Shown: positions 35,303-44,449 of the stretch, piece after piece
Position numbering within the stretch: the first letter of the stretch is position 1
Layout: every line of letters begins with the position of its first letter
Assembly: GCF_026712185.1 (NCBI RefSeq)
Contig: NZ_JAPPUX010000002.1
Span: forward strand, 434,001-498,000
DNA from: Nocardioides pini
GTDB lineage: Bacteria > Actinomycetota > Actinomycetes > Propionibacteriales > Nocardioidaceae
Length of the DNA stretch: 64,000 nt
Direction: 5' to 3'
The notes under the pieces: generated by a model
The model's database searches: none
Told to the model about the DNA's origin: nothing
What the model saw: only the letters and a program-made list of their open reading frames with translations
Program-made: the position numbers and the translations under genes

Positions 35303-36406
35303 TCACGCGGGTCCCGGTCGTGCCGGCGGGCCGTACGCGTCGCGCACGGCCTGCCACACCTCGGAGCCCCGGTCGTGCCGGCCCAGGCCGCGGCTGACGA
35401 ACGCCGCGCCGTAGCCGGCGGCCGGCTCGGTCCAGGCCGAGCAGCCGCCCGCCCCGCCCATGCCGATCTCGAGGCGCGAGTCCTCCTCCTCGCGCTGGAA
35501 GCCCAGGGTCCACACCACGTCGCGGTCCAGCACGAGGTCGTGACCCGAGGCCGCGGGCTCGAGGAAGGCACGCCACGTCTCCTGGCCGAGTCGCTGGGCG
35601 ACGAGCCCGTCCGGGCGACGGACGTCGTCGTAGAAGCGGGCGAGGGCGACCGCGGAGGCGTGGAGCGCGACGGCGGGGAACGAGGTCCGCCGGAAGCGTG
35701 CGGAGTTGAGCACCGCGGGGTCGAGCAGCCCCGGAGGACGTCCCATGGCGGGTCCCCACCGCGGGTCGCGCTCGTAGTCGGCGCGCCACGTCGGGACGAC
35801 CTCCTCGACGGTTGCCACCCGGTCGAGGTCGTGCTCCGGGACCCGCAGGTGGAGGTCCCAGCCGCCCGCCGAGGCGATCCGGGCGAAGCGTCCGGCGAGG
35901 TCCTCGCCGGTGGCGCGGCGCACCACCTCGTCGAGGAGGTGGCCGTAGGTCAGGGCATGCTCCGCGACGGCGGCCCCGGGCTCGTGCACGGGCGTGGCCG
36001 CCGCCAGCAGCTCGACCAGGGCGTCGCGGTCGTCGTACGCGACCGTGGCCGCCTCGTCACCGAAGGACGGCAGGCCCGCCCGGTGCGAGAGCAGGTGCCG
36101 TACTGTCGTGCCGGCCTTGCCCGCGGCCCCGTACTCCGGCCACACCGACGCGACCGCGTCGTCCAGCGCCACCGCACCCTCGGACACCGCGTCGAGCACC
36201 GCCAACGCCGCGAACGGCTTCGCGACCGAGTAGGTCAACACGAGGGTGTCGGACGTCCAGGCGCGACGGCCGTCGAGCGTCCCCGCCGCGTGGTCGACCT
36301 CGACGAGGCCGTCGCGCACGACCGCGACCGCGCAGCCGGGGTCGCGCCCGGATCCGACGAGCTCGTCGACCACCGCCGCCGGACCTGCCGTCACGGACGC
36401 CACCAC
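35303..36406 (-). CDS. serine hydrolase, beta-lactamase/esterase EstB type
   Basis: A 367-residue class C beta-lactamase-fold protein without a signal peptide. The active-site SxxK is seen in [18 protein letters not shown], and the Tyr of the YxN motif equivalent in [10 protein letters not shown]. Near the C-terminus, [19 protein letters not shown] matches the HxG/KTG region of the esterase subgroup. Such proteins are esterases or peptidases rather than resistance enzymes. It lies between rimO and the RodZ-like gene on the same strand and may be read with them. GTG 36406 is assumed; a GTG three codons downstream is equally possible. Confidence 0.85.
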   Translation of the reverse strand: MVASVTAGPAAVVDELVGSGRDPGCAVAVVRDGLVEVDHAAGTLDGRRAWTSDTLVLTYSVAKPFAALAVLDAVSEGAVALDDAVASVWPEYGAAGKAGTTVRHLLSHRAGLPSFGDEAATVAYDDRDALVELLAAATPVHEPGAAVAEHALTYGHLLDEVVRRATGEDLAGRFARIASAGGWDLHLRVPEHDLDRVATVEEVVPTWRADYERDPRWGPAMGRPPGLLDPAVLNSARFRRTSFPAVALHASAVALARFYDDVRRPDGLVAQRLGQETWRAFLEPAASGHDLVLDRDVVWTLGFQREEEDSRLEIGMGGAGGCSAWTEPAAGYGAAFVSRGLGRHDRGSEVWQAVRDAYGPPARPGPA

Positions 36407-36428
36407 GTCACCACGTCACTTGGCTTGC

Positions 36429-38105
36429 TCAGTCGGCGACGAAGGTGCCCTGACCGGCCACGCCGGGCTCGCCGACCGGGCGGGCCTTGCCGCCGGCGAG
36501 CGAGACGGTGACGGCGCCGTCGGAGGACATCACGCGCACCGGCGGTGATGCCTTCAGCTCGCGCGTCTGGCCCACGGCCAGGTTGCCCTTGAAGACCTGC
36601 TCCCCCGCGCCGTCGCGGACCACGACCTGGGCGCCACCCGACGCGGCACTGACGACGACCGCGACGGGCTCGGCCGGCGGCGCGTTGCCCGCACCCTGCG
36701 GTCCGCCGGAGCCGTTGAGGACCGGCGTGGCCCCGCGCAGCTCGGGCGGGGTGTCCATGACCAGCCGGGCGATCGACCACGCGAGCACGAGCGCCATCAC
36801 GACCGCGACGAGCACCGACCAGTTGGGACCGCCGCGGGTGCCGCGGATCGAGCCGTGGGCGCCGGTGGCCAGCTCGGCCTCGAAGACGCGACGCGGGTTG
36901 ATGGGCGCGCGGGCGTAGCGCTCGTCGTACGACGCGAGCAGCGGCGCGACGTCGATGCCGAGCACGCGGGCGAGCGTGCGCAGGTGGCCGCGGGCGTAGA
37001 AGTCACCGCCGCAGGGCTCGAAGTCGTCGACCTCGACGGCCTCGATGACGTGCGGGCGGATGCGGGTTCGGTCGGCGAGCTGGTCGACGCTCAGGCCCAG
37101 CCGGGTGCGGGCCGCGGCCAGCTCCGGGCCGATGACCGGGTCCTCGGCGGGCTCGACCTCGAAGTCGTCGAGCACCAGGGGCTCGACCGGCTCCCCCGGC
37201 CGCGCGATCGCACGGACGCGGTCGCCCCACGACTGGGTCTCCTCCACGAGGCTGACGCGACCCGGGCGGCGCAGCTCGCGACCCTCCGGCTCGTCCTCGT
37301 CGACGACGACCTCGCGCCGCACCTCCGACCGCCGGGCAGCGCCGGTCTCGCGCAGCGCGGCCGGCGTCGGGCTGGCGACGACGACCGGCTCGGCGGCCTC
37401 GACCTCGACCTCCGGCTCGGGCTCGGGCTCCGTGGCCGCCGCGTCCACGGAGCCGGGAGCCTCGACCGGTGCGTCGTCCTCGAACTCGGCGCCCGCCGGC
37501 TCGAGGACGACGATCTGGCTGGCGTCGCGGGCGACGCGACCGAGGGCCTCGGTCAGGTCGCCGTCCGCGCCGATGACGCGGGTGGACAGCCCGAGCGGCA
37601 CGGCGAACGGTGCGCCGTGCAGCAGCCGGGAGATGCTGGTGTGGCGCTTGCCGGTGCCGGTGAGCTCGGCCTCGATCAGCTCGAGGTTGTGCGGCACGAC
37701 GACCAGGCGGCCGTCGCGCAGCAGCCCCTTCCGCGGCGTGTGCTCGACGTGGTGCACCGCCGTCCACGGCAGACCGCGCCAGGTGCGGCCGAGCCGGATC
37801 CGGATGCCCTGGGCGTCGGCCACGAGGAGCGGCGTGCGGGCGTCGACGAGCCCGACGAGCCAGTAGGCACCCAGCAGGCCCATCGCGACCACGAACGCCC
37901 AGTCGAGCACGGACCCGGTCCGGGTGGCGCGAGCCAGATAGGCGATGGCGACCGCGGAGGCGGTCAGACCGACACCGGCGGCGACGGCCGCGCTGCGGCG
38001 TACCTCCACCGCGTCGGGAGCCACGGTGAGCGACTCGTGCTCCCCCGTCTCGGTCCAGCTGGTGTCGTCGTCGTGGACTGCTGCTTGCATCGACCTGGCG
38101 CCCAT
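36429..38105 (-). CDS. RodZ-like helix-turn-helix membrane protein fused to an N-terminal PH-like domain
   Basis: A 558-residue protein in two parts. The N-terminal part has two transmembrane helices (~40-85) and a bacterial PH-like domain (~90-190; DAQGIRIRLGRTWRGLPWTA, then DGRLVVVPHNLELI). An acidic low-complexity linker follows (EPEPEPEVEVEAAEP). The C-terminal part is RodZ/YmfM-like: helix-turn-helix ~329-395 (AAARTRLGLSVDQLADRTRI, DFYARGHLRTLARVLGID), a transmembrane helix ~429-449 and an external beta domain ~480-545. RodZ-type proteins link the cytoskeleton and cell wall synthesis. Its ATG overlaps the ftsK stop by one base (TGATG), tying it to the division translocase. Standard RodZ lacks the N-terminal module. 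Confidence 0.8.
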   Translation of the reverse strand: MGARSMQAAVHDDDTSWTETGEHESLTVAPDAVEVRRSAAVAAGVGLTASAVAIAYLARATRTGSVLDWAFVVAMGLLGAYWLVGLVDARTPLLVADAQGIRIRLGRTWRGLPWTAVHHVEHTPRKGLLRDGRLVVVPHNLELIEAELTGTGKRHTSISRLLHGAPFAVPLGLSTRVIGADGDLTEALGRVARDASQIVVLEPAGAEFEDDAPVEAPGSVDAAATEPEPEPEVEVEAAEPVVVASPTPAALRETGAARRSEVRREVVVDEDEPEGRELRRPGRVSLVEETQSWGDRVRAIARPGEPVEPLVLDDFEVEPAEDPVIGPELAAARTRLGLSVDQLADRTRIRPHVIEAVEVDDFEPCGGDFYARGHLRTLARVLGIDVAPLLASYDERYARAPINPRRVFEAELATGAHGSIRGTRGGPNWSVLVAVVMALVLAWSIARLVMDTPPELRGATPVLNGSGGPQGAGNAPPAEPVAVVVSAASGGAQVVVRDGAGEQVFKGNLAVGQTRELKASPPVRVMSSDGAVTVSLAGGKARPVGEPGVAGQGTFVAD

Positions 38106-40738
38106 CAGGCTCCCCCCTCCAACGTGGCGATCACGGAATCGAGCTCGTCCGGCTTGACCAGGACGTCGCGGGCCTTCGAGCCCTCGCTGGGGCCGACGAC
38201 CCCGCGGCTCTCGAGGATGTCCATCAGCCGGCCCGCCTTGGCGAAGCCGACGCGCAGCTTGCGCTGGAGCATCGAGGTCGAGCCGAACTGCGTGGAGACG
38301 ATCAGCTCGATGGCCTGCACCACGAGCTCCATGTCGTCCCCGATGTCGTCGTCGAGCTCCCGCTTGGACTCCTTCGGCGCCGTCACGTCCTCGACGTAGG
38401 TCGGCTCCAGCTGGTCCTTGCAGTGCTTGACGACCTGGTGGATCTCCGCCTCCGTGACCCACGAGCCCTGGACGCGCACCGGCTTGGACGCCCCCATCGG
38501 CAGGAAGAGGCCGTCACCCTGGCCGACCAGCTTCTCGGCACCCGGCTGGTCGAGGATCACGCGGCTGTCGCCCAGCGAGCTCGTCGCGAAGGCGAGCCGG
38601 GACGGCACGTTGGCCTTGATCAGCCCGGTCACGACGTCGACGGAGGGCCGCTGCGTGGCGAGCACCAGGTGGATGCCGGCCGCGCGGGCGAGCTGGGTGA
38701 TGCGGACGACGGAGTCCTCGACGTCGCGCGGCGAGACCATCATCAGGTCGGCCAGCTCGTCGACGATGACGAGGAGGTAGGGGTACGGCGTCAGCGTGCG
38801 CTCGCTGCCCGGGGGCACCTCGACCTTGCCGGCCCGCACCGCCTTGTTGAAGTCGTCGATGTGACGGAAGCCGAAGTTGGCGAGGTCGTCGTAGCGCATG
38901 TCCATCTCGCGCACGACCCACGCCAGCGCCTCGGCGGCCTTCTTGGGGTTGGTGATGATCGGGGTGATCAGGTGCGGCACGCCCTCGTAGGCGTTGAGCT
39001 CCACCCGCTTGGGGTCGACCATGATCATCCGCACCTCGTCGGGCGTGGCCCGCATGAGGATCGAGGTGATCAGCGAGTTGATGAAGCTCGACTTTCCGGA
39101 GCCGGTCGCACCGGCGACGAGGAGGTGCGGCATCTTCGCCATGTTGGCCACGACGAAGCCGCCCTCGACGTCCTTGCCGAGCCCGGCGACCATCGGGTGG
39201 TGGTCGGAGCGGGCCGTGCCGGACCGGAGCACGTCACCGAGGGAGACGATCTCCTTGTCGGTGTTCGGGATCTCGATGCCGATCGCCGACTTGCCCGGGA
39301 TCGGGCTGAGGATCCGGACGTCGGCGGACGCGACCGCGTAGGCGATGTTCTTCGACAGCGCGGTGACCTTCTCGACCTTGACCGCGGGGCCGAGCTCGAC
39401 CTCGTAGCGGGTGACGGTCGGGCCGCGGGTGTAGCCGGTGACGGTCGCGTCGATGCCGAACTCGTCCATCACCTGCATCAGCCGCTCGACGACCGCGTCG
39501 CTGGCCTTCGAGCGCGCCTTGTGCGGCGACCCGGGCTTCAGCGCGGAGTTGTCGGGGAGGGAGTAGGTGATGTCGCCCGACAGCGCCAGCTGCTCCACCC
39601 GGGCGGGCAGCGGGGTGTGCGGCGGCGGCTCGACCGGACCGGTGTCGTCCTTGACCGCCGCGCCGGCCACGGCCGGCGTGACCTCGGTGGGGGCGTCGGC
39701 CGAGGCCTCGCCCGGGGCGAGCGGGTCGGCGAACAGGTCGATCCCGTAGTCCTCCTGGGGCTCGACCTCCTTCTTGCGCCGACGCTTCTTGAGCTCACGG
39801 TCGGAGAGGACCGGGCTGTCGTAGGCCGGGTCGCCCATCTCGGGGTCGATGTCGTCGTCGAGCATCGAGCGGCGGCGTGGCCGCACCGGCTTGGTCGGCT
39901 CGTCCGCCTCGGCCTCGTCGACCGGGGTGCGGCCCAGCGCCTTGTCGCGGAGCGCGGCAAGCCTGACCGGGATCTGGTAGACGGGCGTGGCGGTGATGAT
40001 GAGGATGCCGAAGACCGCGAGCAGGACGAGCAGCGGCACCACGACGTACGTCGTCTGCATGAGGTCGAGCAGCAGGCTCGAGGTGACGTAGCCGACCGCG
40101 CCGCCGGCCTCCTGCAGGTTGGTGGCGTCGCCCAGCACCGGCTGCGGGTTGCCGTTGGCGATGTGCACGATCCCCAGCAGGCCGAGCGTGAAGGCCGCCC
40201 AGCCGATGACCTGCCGGCCGGCGGGCCCGTTGCGCTCCGGGTCCCGCAGCGTGCGCCAGCCGGCGTAGACCAGGAACAGCGGGACGAACCAGCCGACCTT
40301 GCCGACCGCGCCGGAGGTCACCGAGCGCGCGAAGTCCATGACGCCACCGGGCAGCTGCCACCACACGGCGGCGGCGACGACCATCGCCAGGCCGAAGAGG
40401 AACAGCCCGACGCCGTCGCGGCGGTGCTCGGGGTCGAGGTCGCGGGCGGACTGCCCGATCGACCGCGCCACGGCGCCCACCGCGTGGGCGATGCCGAGCC
40501 ACACGGCTGCGACGCCGCGCCCGAGCAGGCCGAAGGCCCGCGAGACCGGACCCGGCCCGCTCCTGACGGCACGAGGTGCCGGGCGCGCGCTCGAGCCGCT
40601 CCGGCCCTTCGCCGAGGAGCGAGGGGCGGGACGCTTGCTGGTACTCCGTGATCGGGTGCTCGAACCCTTGGTGGTGCGCTTGGATCCAGACGTGCTCGAG
40701 CTCCGCGACCCCGGCGGGGAAGACGTACGGGTCGCCAT
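38105..40738 (-). CDS. ftsK: DNA translocase FtsK/SpoIIIE
   Basis: An 877-residue septum-located motor that moves chromosomal DNA during division. The first ~95 residues are Ser/Arg-rich and basic, then four transmembrane helices (~100-275), an acidic linker, and the motor domain: alpha region DEFGIDATVTGYTRGPTVTR, Walker A VAGATGSGKSSF near 538-549, Walker B in YPYLLVIVDELADLMM, then HLVLATQRPSVDVVTG. The C-terminal winged-helix gamma domain reads FGSTSMLQRKLRVGFAKAGR with LMDILESRGVVGPSEGSKAR, the KOPS-reading module. ATG 40738. The gene is first in the ftsK-rodZ-like-serine hydrolase-rimO-pgsA run. Confidence 0.97.
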   Translation of the reverse strand: MATRTSSPPGSRSSSTSGSKRTTKGSSTRSRSTSKRPAPRSSAKGRSGSSARPAPRAVRSGPGPVSRAFGLLGRGVAAVWLGIAHAVGAVARSIGQSARDLDPEHRRDGVGLFLFGLAMVVAAAVWWQLPGGVMDFARSVTSGAVGKVGWFVPLFLVYAGWRTLRDPERNGPAGRQVIGWAAFTLGLLGIVHIANGNPQPVLGDATNLQEAGGAVGYVTSSLLLDLMQTTYVVVPLLVLLAVFGILIITATPVYQIPVRLAALRDKALGRTPVDEAEADEPTKPVRPRRRSMLDDDIDPEMGDPAYDSPVLSDRELKKRRRKKEVEPQEDYGIDLFADPLAPGEASADAPTEVTPAVAGAAVKDDTGPVEPPPHTPLPARVEQLALSGDITYSLPDNSALKPGSPHKARSKASDAVVERLMQVMDEFGIDATVTGYTRGPTVTRYEVELGPAVKVEKVTALSKNIAYAVASADVRILSPIPGKSAIGIEIPNTDKEIVSLGDVLRSGTARSDHHPMVAGLGKDVEGGFVVANMAKMPHLLVAGATGSGKSSFINSLITSILMRATPDEVRMIMVDPKRVELNAYEGVPHLITPIITNPKKAAEALAWVVREMDMRYDDLANFGFRHIDDFNKAVRAGKVEVPPGSERTLTPYPYLLVIVDELADLMMVSPRDVEDSVVRITQLARAAGIHLVLATQRPSVDVVTGLIKANVPSRLAFATSSLGDSRVILDQPGAEKLVGQGDGLFLPMGASKPVRVQGSWVTEAEIHQVVKHCKDQLEPTYVEDVTAPKESKRELDDDIGDDMELVVQAIELIVSTQFGSTSMLQRKLRVGFAKAGRLMDILESRGVVGPSEGSKARDVLVKPDELDSVIATLEGGA

Positions 40739-40856
40739 GGTCCGACCCTACGGCCACGTCACACCCGTCACACGGACCACACGAGTGCGTGTCGTGCCGT
40801 CGCACCCCCGAGGGGGTCATCCGCCCACCCTCCCTTCCCATTGTCGGACGTCCTAC

Positions 40857-40877
40857 TTAAGGTGAGTCGGGTCACTC
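40857..40877 (+). promoter_or_regulatory. operator candidate upstream of the secreted metallopeptidase
   Basis: TTAAGGTGAGTCGGGTCACTC matches 17 of 21 bases of the minus-strand site at 32979-32999. Inverted GTGA (40862-40865) and TCAC (40872-40875) flank the centre. It lies 48 bases before the GTG start, within the 187-base ftsK/metallopeptidase divergent region. Confidence 0.4.
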
Positions 40878-40925
40878 GGGCGACGTCTGGTTCCGGGTGC
40901 GATCTCGGAAATCGGAGGAATCAGA

Positions 40926-43900
40926 GTGAAGCTCCTCAACAGAGGACTTGCACTCGCCGTCGTGGGGGCTGGCCTTGCCGCGCTCCCGACGATCGGCGTG
41001 CAGGCAGCACCGGCCGCACAGGCCGACCCCAACGGCGTCGCAGCCATGGCCGACCGGGCCAGCGGCGACGTCGCCGTCTCACGGGAGGAGGCGACCGCGA
41101 AGGTCGGCTTCATCCGCGTCCAGGGCGACGGAGACCTGCTCCCGTCCGTCGAGGGCGACTCCCTCGGCGCGGCCGAGGACAAGGCCGACGCCTACCTCGA
41201 CCAGTACGCCGCCAACTTCGGCGCGCGCCCGGCCGAGCTCGTGCGAAGCGACGTCGCGGAGTCCGCGGCCGGCTGGACCGCCACCTACACGCAGACCTAC
41301 AAGGGCGTCGACGTCTTCGGCTCCATGCTGCGCGTGCAAGTCGACCGCGAGGGCGACCTGACCTCGGTCAACGGCTACGCCGCCCCCGACCTGTCGTTGT
41401 CCGTCGAGCCGCGCATCAGCGCGAGCGACGCGGGCGAGCGCGCGGTCGGCCTGGTCCGCGAGGACCCGCCCGCCCACGACGGGGAGGCCGCCGACCTGAC
41501 CGGCATCGAGCCGAGGACCAGCGAGCTGGTCGTCTACCGCATGGGCGCGACCCGCGGCGAGGCCGGCACGGCGGTGCTCGCCTATCAGGTCGAGGTCACC
41601 AACGACGACAACATCCGCGACGCCGTGTTCATCGACGCGCGGACCGGCAAGGCGCTCAACCGCTGGTCGATGGTGCACGACGCCCTCGACCGCGAGCTCT
41701 ACGAGGCCACCGGCACGCGCACCGCACCGGTGCTGACGCGCGTGTGGAAGGAGGGTGACGCGTTCCCCGGCGCGCTCAACGCCGACCAGCGCAACCTGGT
41801 CAACTCGGCCGGCGAGTCCTACTGGCTCTACAAGAACACGTTCGGTCGCGACTCCTACGACGGCGCCGGCGCCACGATGAAGACGGTCAACAACGACCCG
41901 CGCATCAGCTGCCCCAACGCCAACTGGAACGGCACCACGACCAACTACTGCAACGGCGTCACGTCCGACGACGTCGTCTCGCACGAGTGGGGCCACGCCT
42001 ACACCGAGTACACCTCCGGCCTGATCTACCAGTACCAGTCCGGCGCCCTCAACGAGTCCTACTCCGACGTGTGGGGCGAGACGCTCGACCTGATCAACGG
42101 GCGCGAGGACGAGAGCGAGAACTTCACCACCAAGCGCGCGGTCGGCGACTGCGACAAGACCGCTCCCCCGGCCGTCGACATGCGGATCACGGCGCCGGCC
42201 AGCATCGCGGGGCCGTGCCTCGCCGTGGCCGCGACCGGGGCCAAGCCCTTCACGACGACTCCGGTGACGGCCGACGTGGTCGTCGCGCTCGACGCCGCCA
42301 ACACCGCCGGCCCGACGACCACCGACGGGTGCTCGGCGTTCACCAACGCCGCAGCGGTCTCGGGCAAGTGGGCCTACGTCGACCGCGGCACCTGCGGCTT
42401 CGCCGACAAGGTGGCCAACGCCAAGACCGCCGGCGCGACCGGCATCGTGATCGGCAACAACAACTCCGACATCCCGGCCGGGTTCACCGGCGACCCCGCG
42501 CTCTACGGCGTGATGGTCTCGCAGGCCGACGGCGCGAAGTTCAAGAGCGCCACCGTGCCGGTCAAGGTGTCGGTCACCGCCGACGACGTCGCGGCACGCC
42601 CCGACACCACCCGCTGGCTGATGGGTGAGAAGTCGACCGCCTTCGGGGGCGCCATCCGCGACATGTGGAACCCCACCTGCTACGGAGACCCGGGCAAGGT
42701 GACCGACGCCGAGTACAAGTGCGACCCGACCGGCGCCGACGCAGGCGGCGTGCACAGCAACTCGGGCGTGCCCAACCACGCCTACGCACTCGTCGTCGAC
42801 GGCGGCACCGTCAACGGCCAGACCGTGACCGGCCTCGGTCTCGACAAGGCCGCCGCCATCTGGTGGCGCGCCCAGACGGCCTACCTGACGCCGCAGTCCA
42901 ACTTCACCGACGCGGCCAACGCGTTCGAGCAGTCCTGCGCCGACCTGGTCGGCCAGCCGATCAACAAGCTGACGACCGCACCCGGCGCCACGCCGCAGCC
43001 GGCGACGCCGATCGTTGCGGGCGACTGTGCCTCGGTCGCGGCCGCGACGGCCGCGACGGAGATGCGCACCGAGCCGGTGAAGTGCAACTTCAAGGCGCTG
43101 CTCGCCAAGGACGCCCCCGCCACGTGTGGCGAGGGCTTCACCGAGGACGTCCTGTGGAGCGAGGACTTCGAGGACGGCCTGACCGGCTGGAGCGCGAGCA
43201 GCGAGGTCGTCTACGCAGGCGGCATCCACGAGGCGTGGCGCCCGGTGGAATCGGCTCCGGCCGGGACCGGTGCGGCCCACCCGAGCAAGGTGGCGTTCGG
43301 CCCGGCTCCGGACGAGGGCAGGTGCGTCGGCAACACGGCGCCGCAGGGTGACTTCTCGAGCCGCGACTCCATCACGGGTCCGGTCGTGCAGCTGCCCGAC
43401 AGCCTGCGCTCCGCGAAGCTCACCTTCGAGCACTACGTGGCCACCGAGGTCGGCTACGACGGCGGCAACGTGAAGATGAGCGTCAACGGGGGCGCGTTCA
43501 CCGCCATCCCGGCGGCGGCCTACCTCTACAACAAGCCGACCACCCTCGCCGGCCCGGCCACCAACACCAACCCACTCGCCGGCCAGCCCGGCTTCACGGG
43601 CACCGACGGTGGGCAGACCAAGGGCAGCTGGGGCGAGTCGCAGGTCGACATCGCCGCGGCGGGTGCGAAGCCGGGTGACACGGTGCAGCTCCGCTTCGAC
43701 ATCGGTCGCGACGGCTGCGGCGGCAACGAGGGCTGGTACGTCGACAACGTGCAGATCGTCGACTGCAAGCTGGTCACCCGGACCACGGCGGTGCACCGAC
43801 CCGAGCCGTCCACGTTCGGCACCGCCTCGACCGCCGAGGTGGCGGTGGAGCGTGTCGGATCGGTCGGCGGCTCCCCCGAGGGCACCGTCACGGTGACCGA

Positions 43901-44360
43901 CGCCTCCGGCAAGCAGCTGGGCTCGGCCGCCCTCACCGGCGGCAGGGCCTCGGTCCCGCTGCCCGCCGACCTCCCCGTGGGCGCCAACAAGCTGACCGCC
44001 ACCTACACCGGCAGCGACTCACTGGCGACCTCCACCGCGGCGTTCACCGCGACGGTGGTCGGCAAGGGCGTCGCCACCTCGACGACGACGGCGAAGGTCA
44101 AGCCCGCCAAGCCCCGCTTCAAGCAGGACTTCAAGGTCGTGGTGAAGGTCGCGGCCGCAGGTACGACGCCGACCGGCCGGGTCGTGGTCCGCATCGACGG
44201 CACGTCGATGGGGTCCAAGCGCCTCGACGACGGCCGGGTGGTCCTCAAGGTCACCAAGAACCTGAAGGTGGGCAAGCACAAGCTCGTCGCCCGCTACCGG
44301 GGTTCGGACACGGTCGAGGGAAGCAGGGACAAGGTGACGTTCAAGGTCGTGCGTCGCTGA
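40926..44360 (+). CDS. secreted M4-type zinc metallopeptidase with inserted PA domain and Ig-like tails
   Basis: A 1,144-residue exported protease. Order: signal peptide (to about residue 36, AAPAAQA); FTP-type propeptide (~40-240; WTATYTQTYKGVDVFGSMLR); catalytic domain with zinc motif HEWGH at 353-357 and the third ligand Glu in GALNESYSDVWGE; a protease-associated domain inserted around 450-540 (AYVDRGTCGFADKVANAKTA); the remainder of the catalytic domain with NSGVPNHAYALVV and LDKAAAIWWRAQTAYLTPQS; a MAM/jelly-roll-like region with WSEDFEDGLTGWSA; and two Ig-like repeats ending VTFKVVRR. GTG 40926 follows GGAGG by 7 bases. It should digest extracellular protein. A strong terminator follows. 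Confidence 0.93.
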   Translation: MKLLNRGLALAVVGAGLAALPTIGVQAAPAAQADPNGVAAMADRASGDVAVSREEATAKVGFIRVQGDGDLLPSVEGDSLGAAEDKADAYLDQYAANFGARPAELVRSDVAESAAGWTATYTQTYKGVDVFGSMLRVQVDREGDLTSVNGYAAPDLSLSVEPRISASDAGERAVGLVREDPPAHDGEAADLTGIEPRTSELVVYRMGATRGEAGTAVLAYQVEVTNDDNIRDAVFIDARTGKALNRWSMVHDALDRELYEATGTRTAPVLTRVWKEGDAFPGALNADQRNLVNSAGESYWLYKNTFGRDSYDGAGATMKTVNNDPRISCPNANWNGTTTNYCNGVTSDDVVSHEWGHAYTEYTSGLIYQYQSGALNESYSDVWGETLDLINGREDESENFTTKRAVGDCDKTAPPAVDMRITAPASIAGPCLAVAATGAKPFTTTPVTADVVVALDAANTAGPTTTDGCSAFTNAAAVSGKWAYVDRGTCGFADKVANAKTAGATGIVIGNNNSDIPAGFTGDPALYGVMVSQADGAKFKSATVPVKVSVTADDVAARPDTTRWLMGEKSTAFGGAIRDMWNPTCYGDPGKVTDAEYKCDPTGADAGGVHSNSGVPNHAYALVVDGGTVNGQTVTGLGLDKAAAIWWRAQTAYLTPQSNFTDAANAFEQSCADLVGQPINKLTTAPGATPQPATPIVAGDCASVAAATAATEMRTEPVKCNFKALLAKDAPATCGEGFTEDVLWSEDFEDGLTGWSASSEVVYAGGIHEAWRPVESAPAGTGAAHPSKVAFGPAPDEGRCVGNTAPQGDFSSRDSITGPVVQLPDSLRSAKLTFEHYVATEVGYDGGNVKMSVNGGAFTAIPAAAYLYNKPTTLAGPATNTNPLAGQPGFTGTDGGQTKGSWGESQVDIAAAGAKPGDTVQLRFDIGRDGCGGNEGWYVDNVQIVDCKLVTRTTAVHRPEPSTFGTASTAEVAVERVGSVGGSPEGTVTVTDASGKQLGSAALTGGRASVPLPADLPVGANKLTATYTGSDSLATSTAAFTATVVGKGVATSTTTAKVKPAKPRFKQDFKVVVKVAAAGTTPTGRVVVRIDGTSMGSKRLDDGRVVLKVTKNLKVGKHKLVARYRGSDTVEGSRDKVTFKVVRR

Positions 44361-44397
44361 CCTGACCACCTGCTGACGAGCACCACCAGCAACGGGC

Positions 44398-44431
44398 GAG
44401 GGCCCCGGCGGAGCGATCCGCCGGGGCCCTC
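44398..44431. terminator. perfect 15-bp stem terminator, shared by convergent genes
   Basis: GAGGGCCCCGGCGGA (44398-44412) pairs perfectly with TCCGCCGGGGCCCTC (44417-44431) around a GCGA tetraloop; GGGCGAG/CTCGCCC just outside can extend it. It lies between the metallopeptidase and the M56 gene. Confidence 0.8.
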
Positions 44432-44449
44432 CGCTCGCCCGTGCACGCG

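Noticed and set aside
35303..36406. Serine hydrolase as a beta-lactamase controlled by the nearby BlaI
   Set aside because: It lacks a signal peptide, belongs to the esterase-like subgroup, and lies 9 kb from blaI with no TACTAC dyads in front of it.
41079..43796. 905-codon open frame antisense to the secreted metallopeptidase
   Set aside because: Shadow frame of a GC-rich gene; no ribosome site, no motif, repetitive composition.
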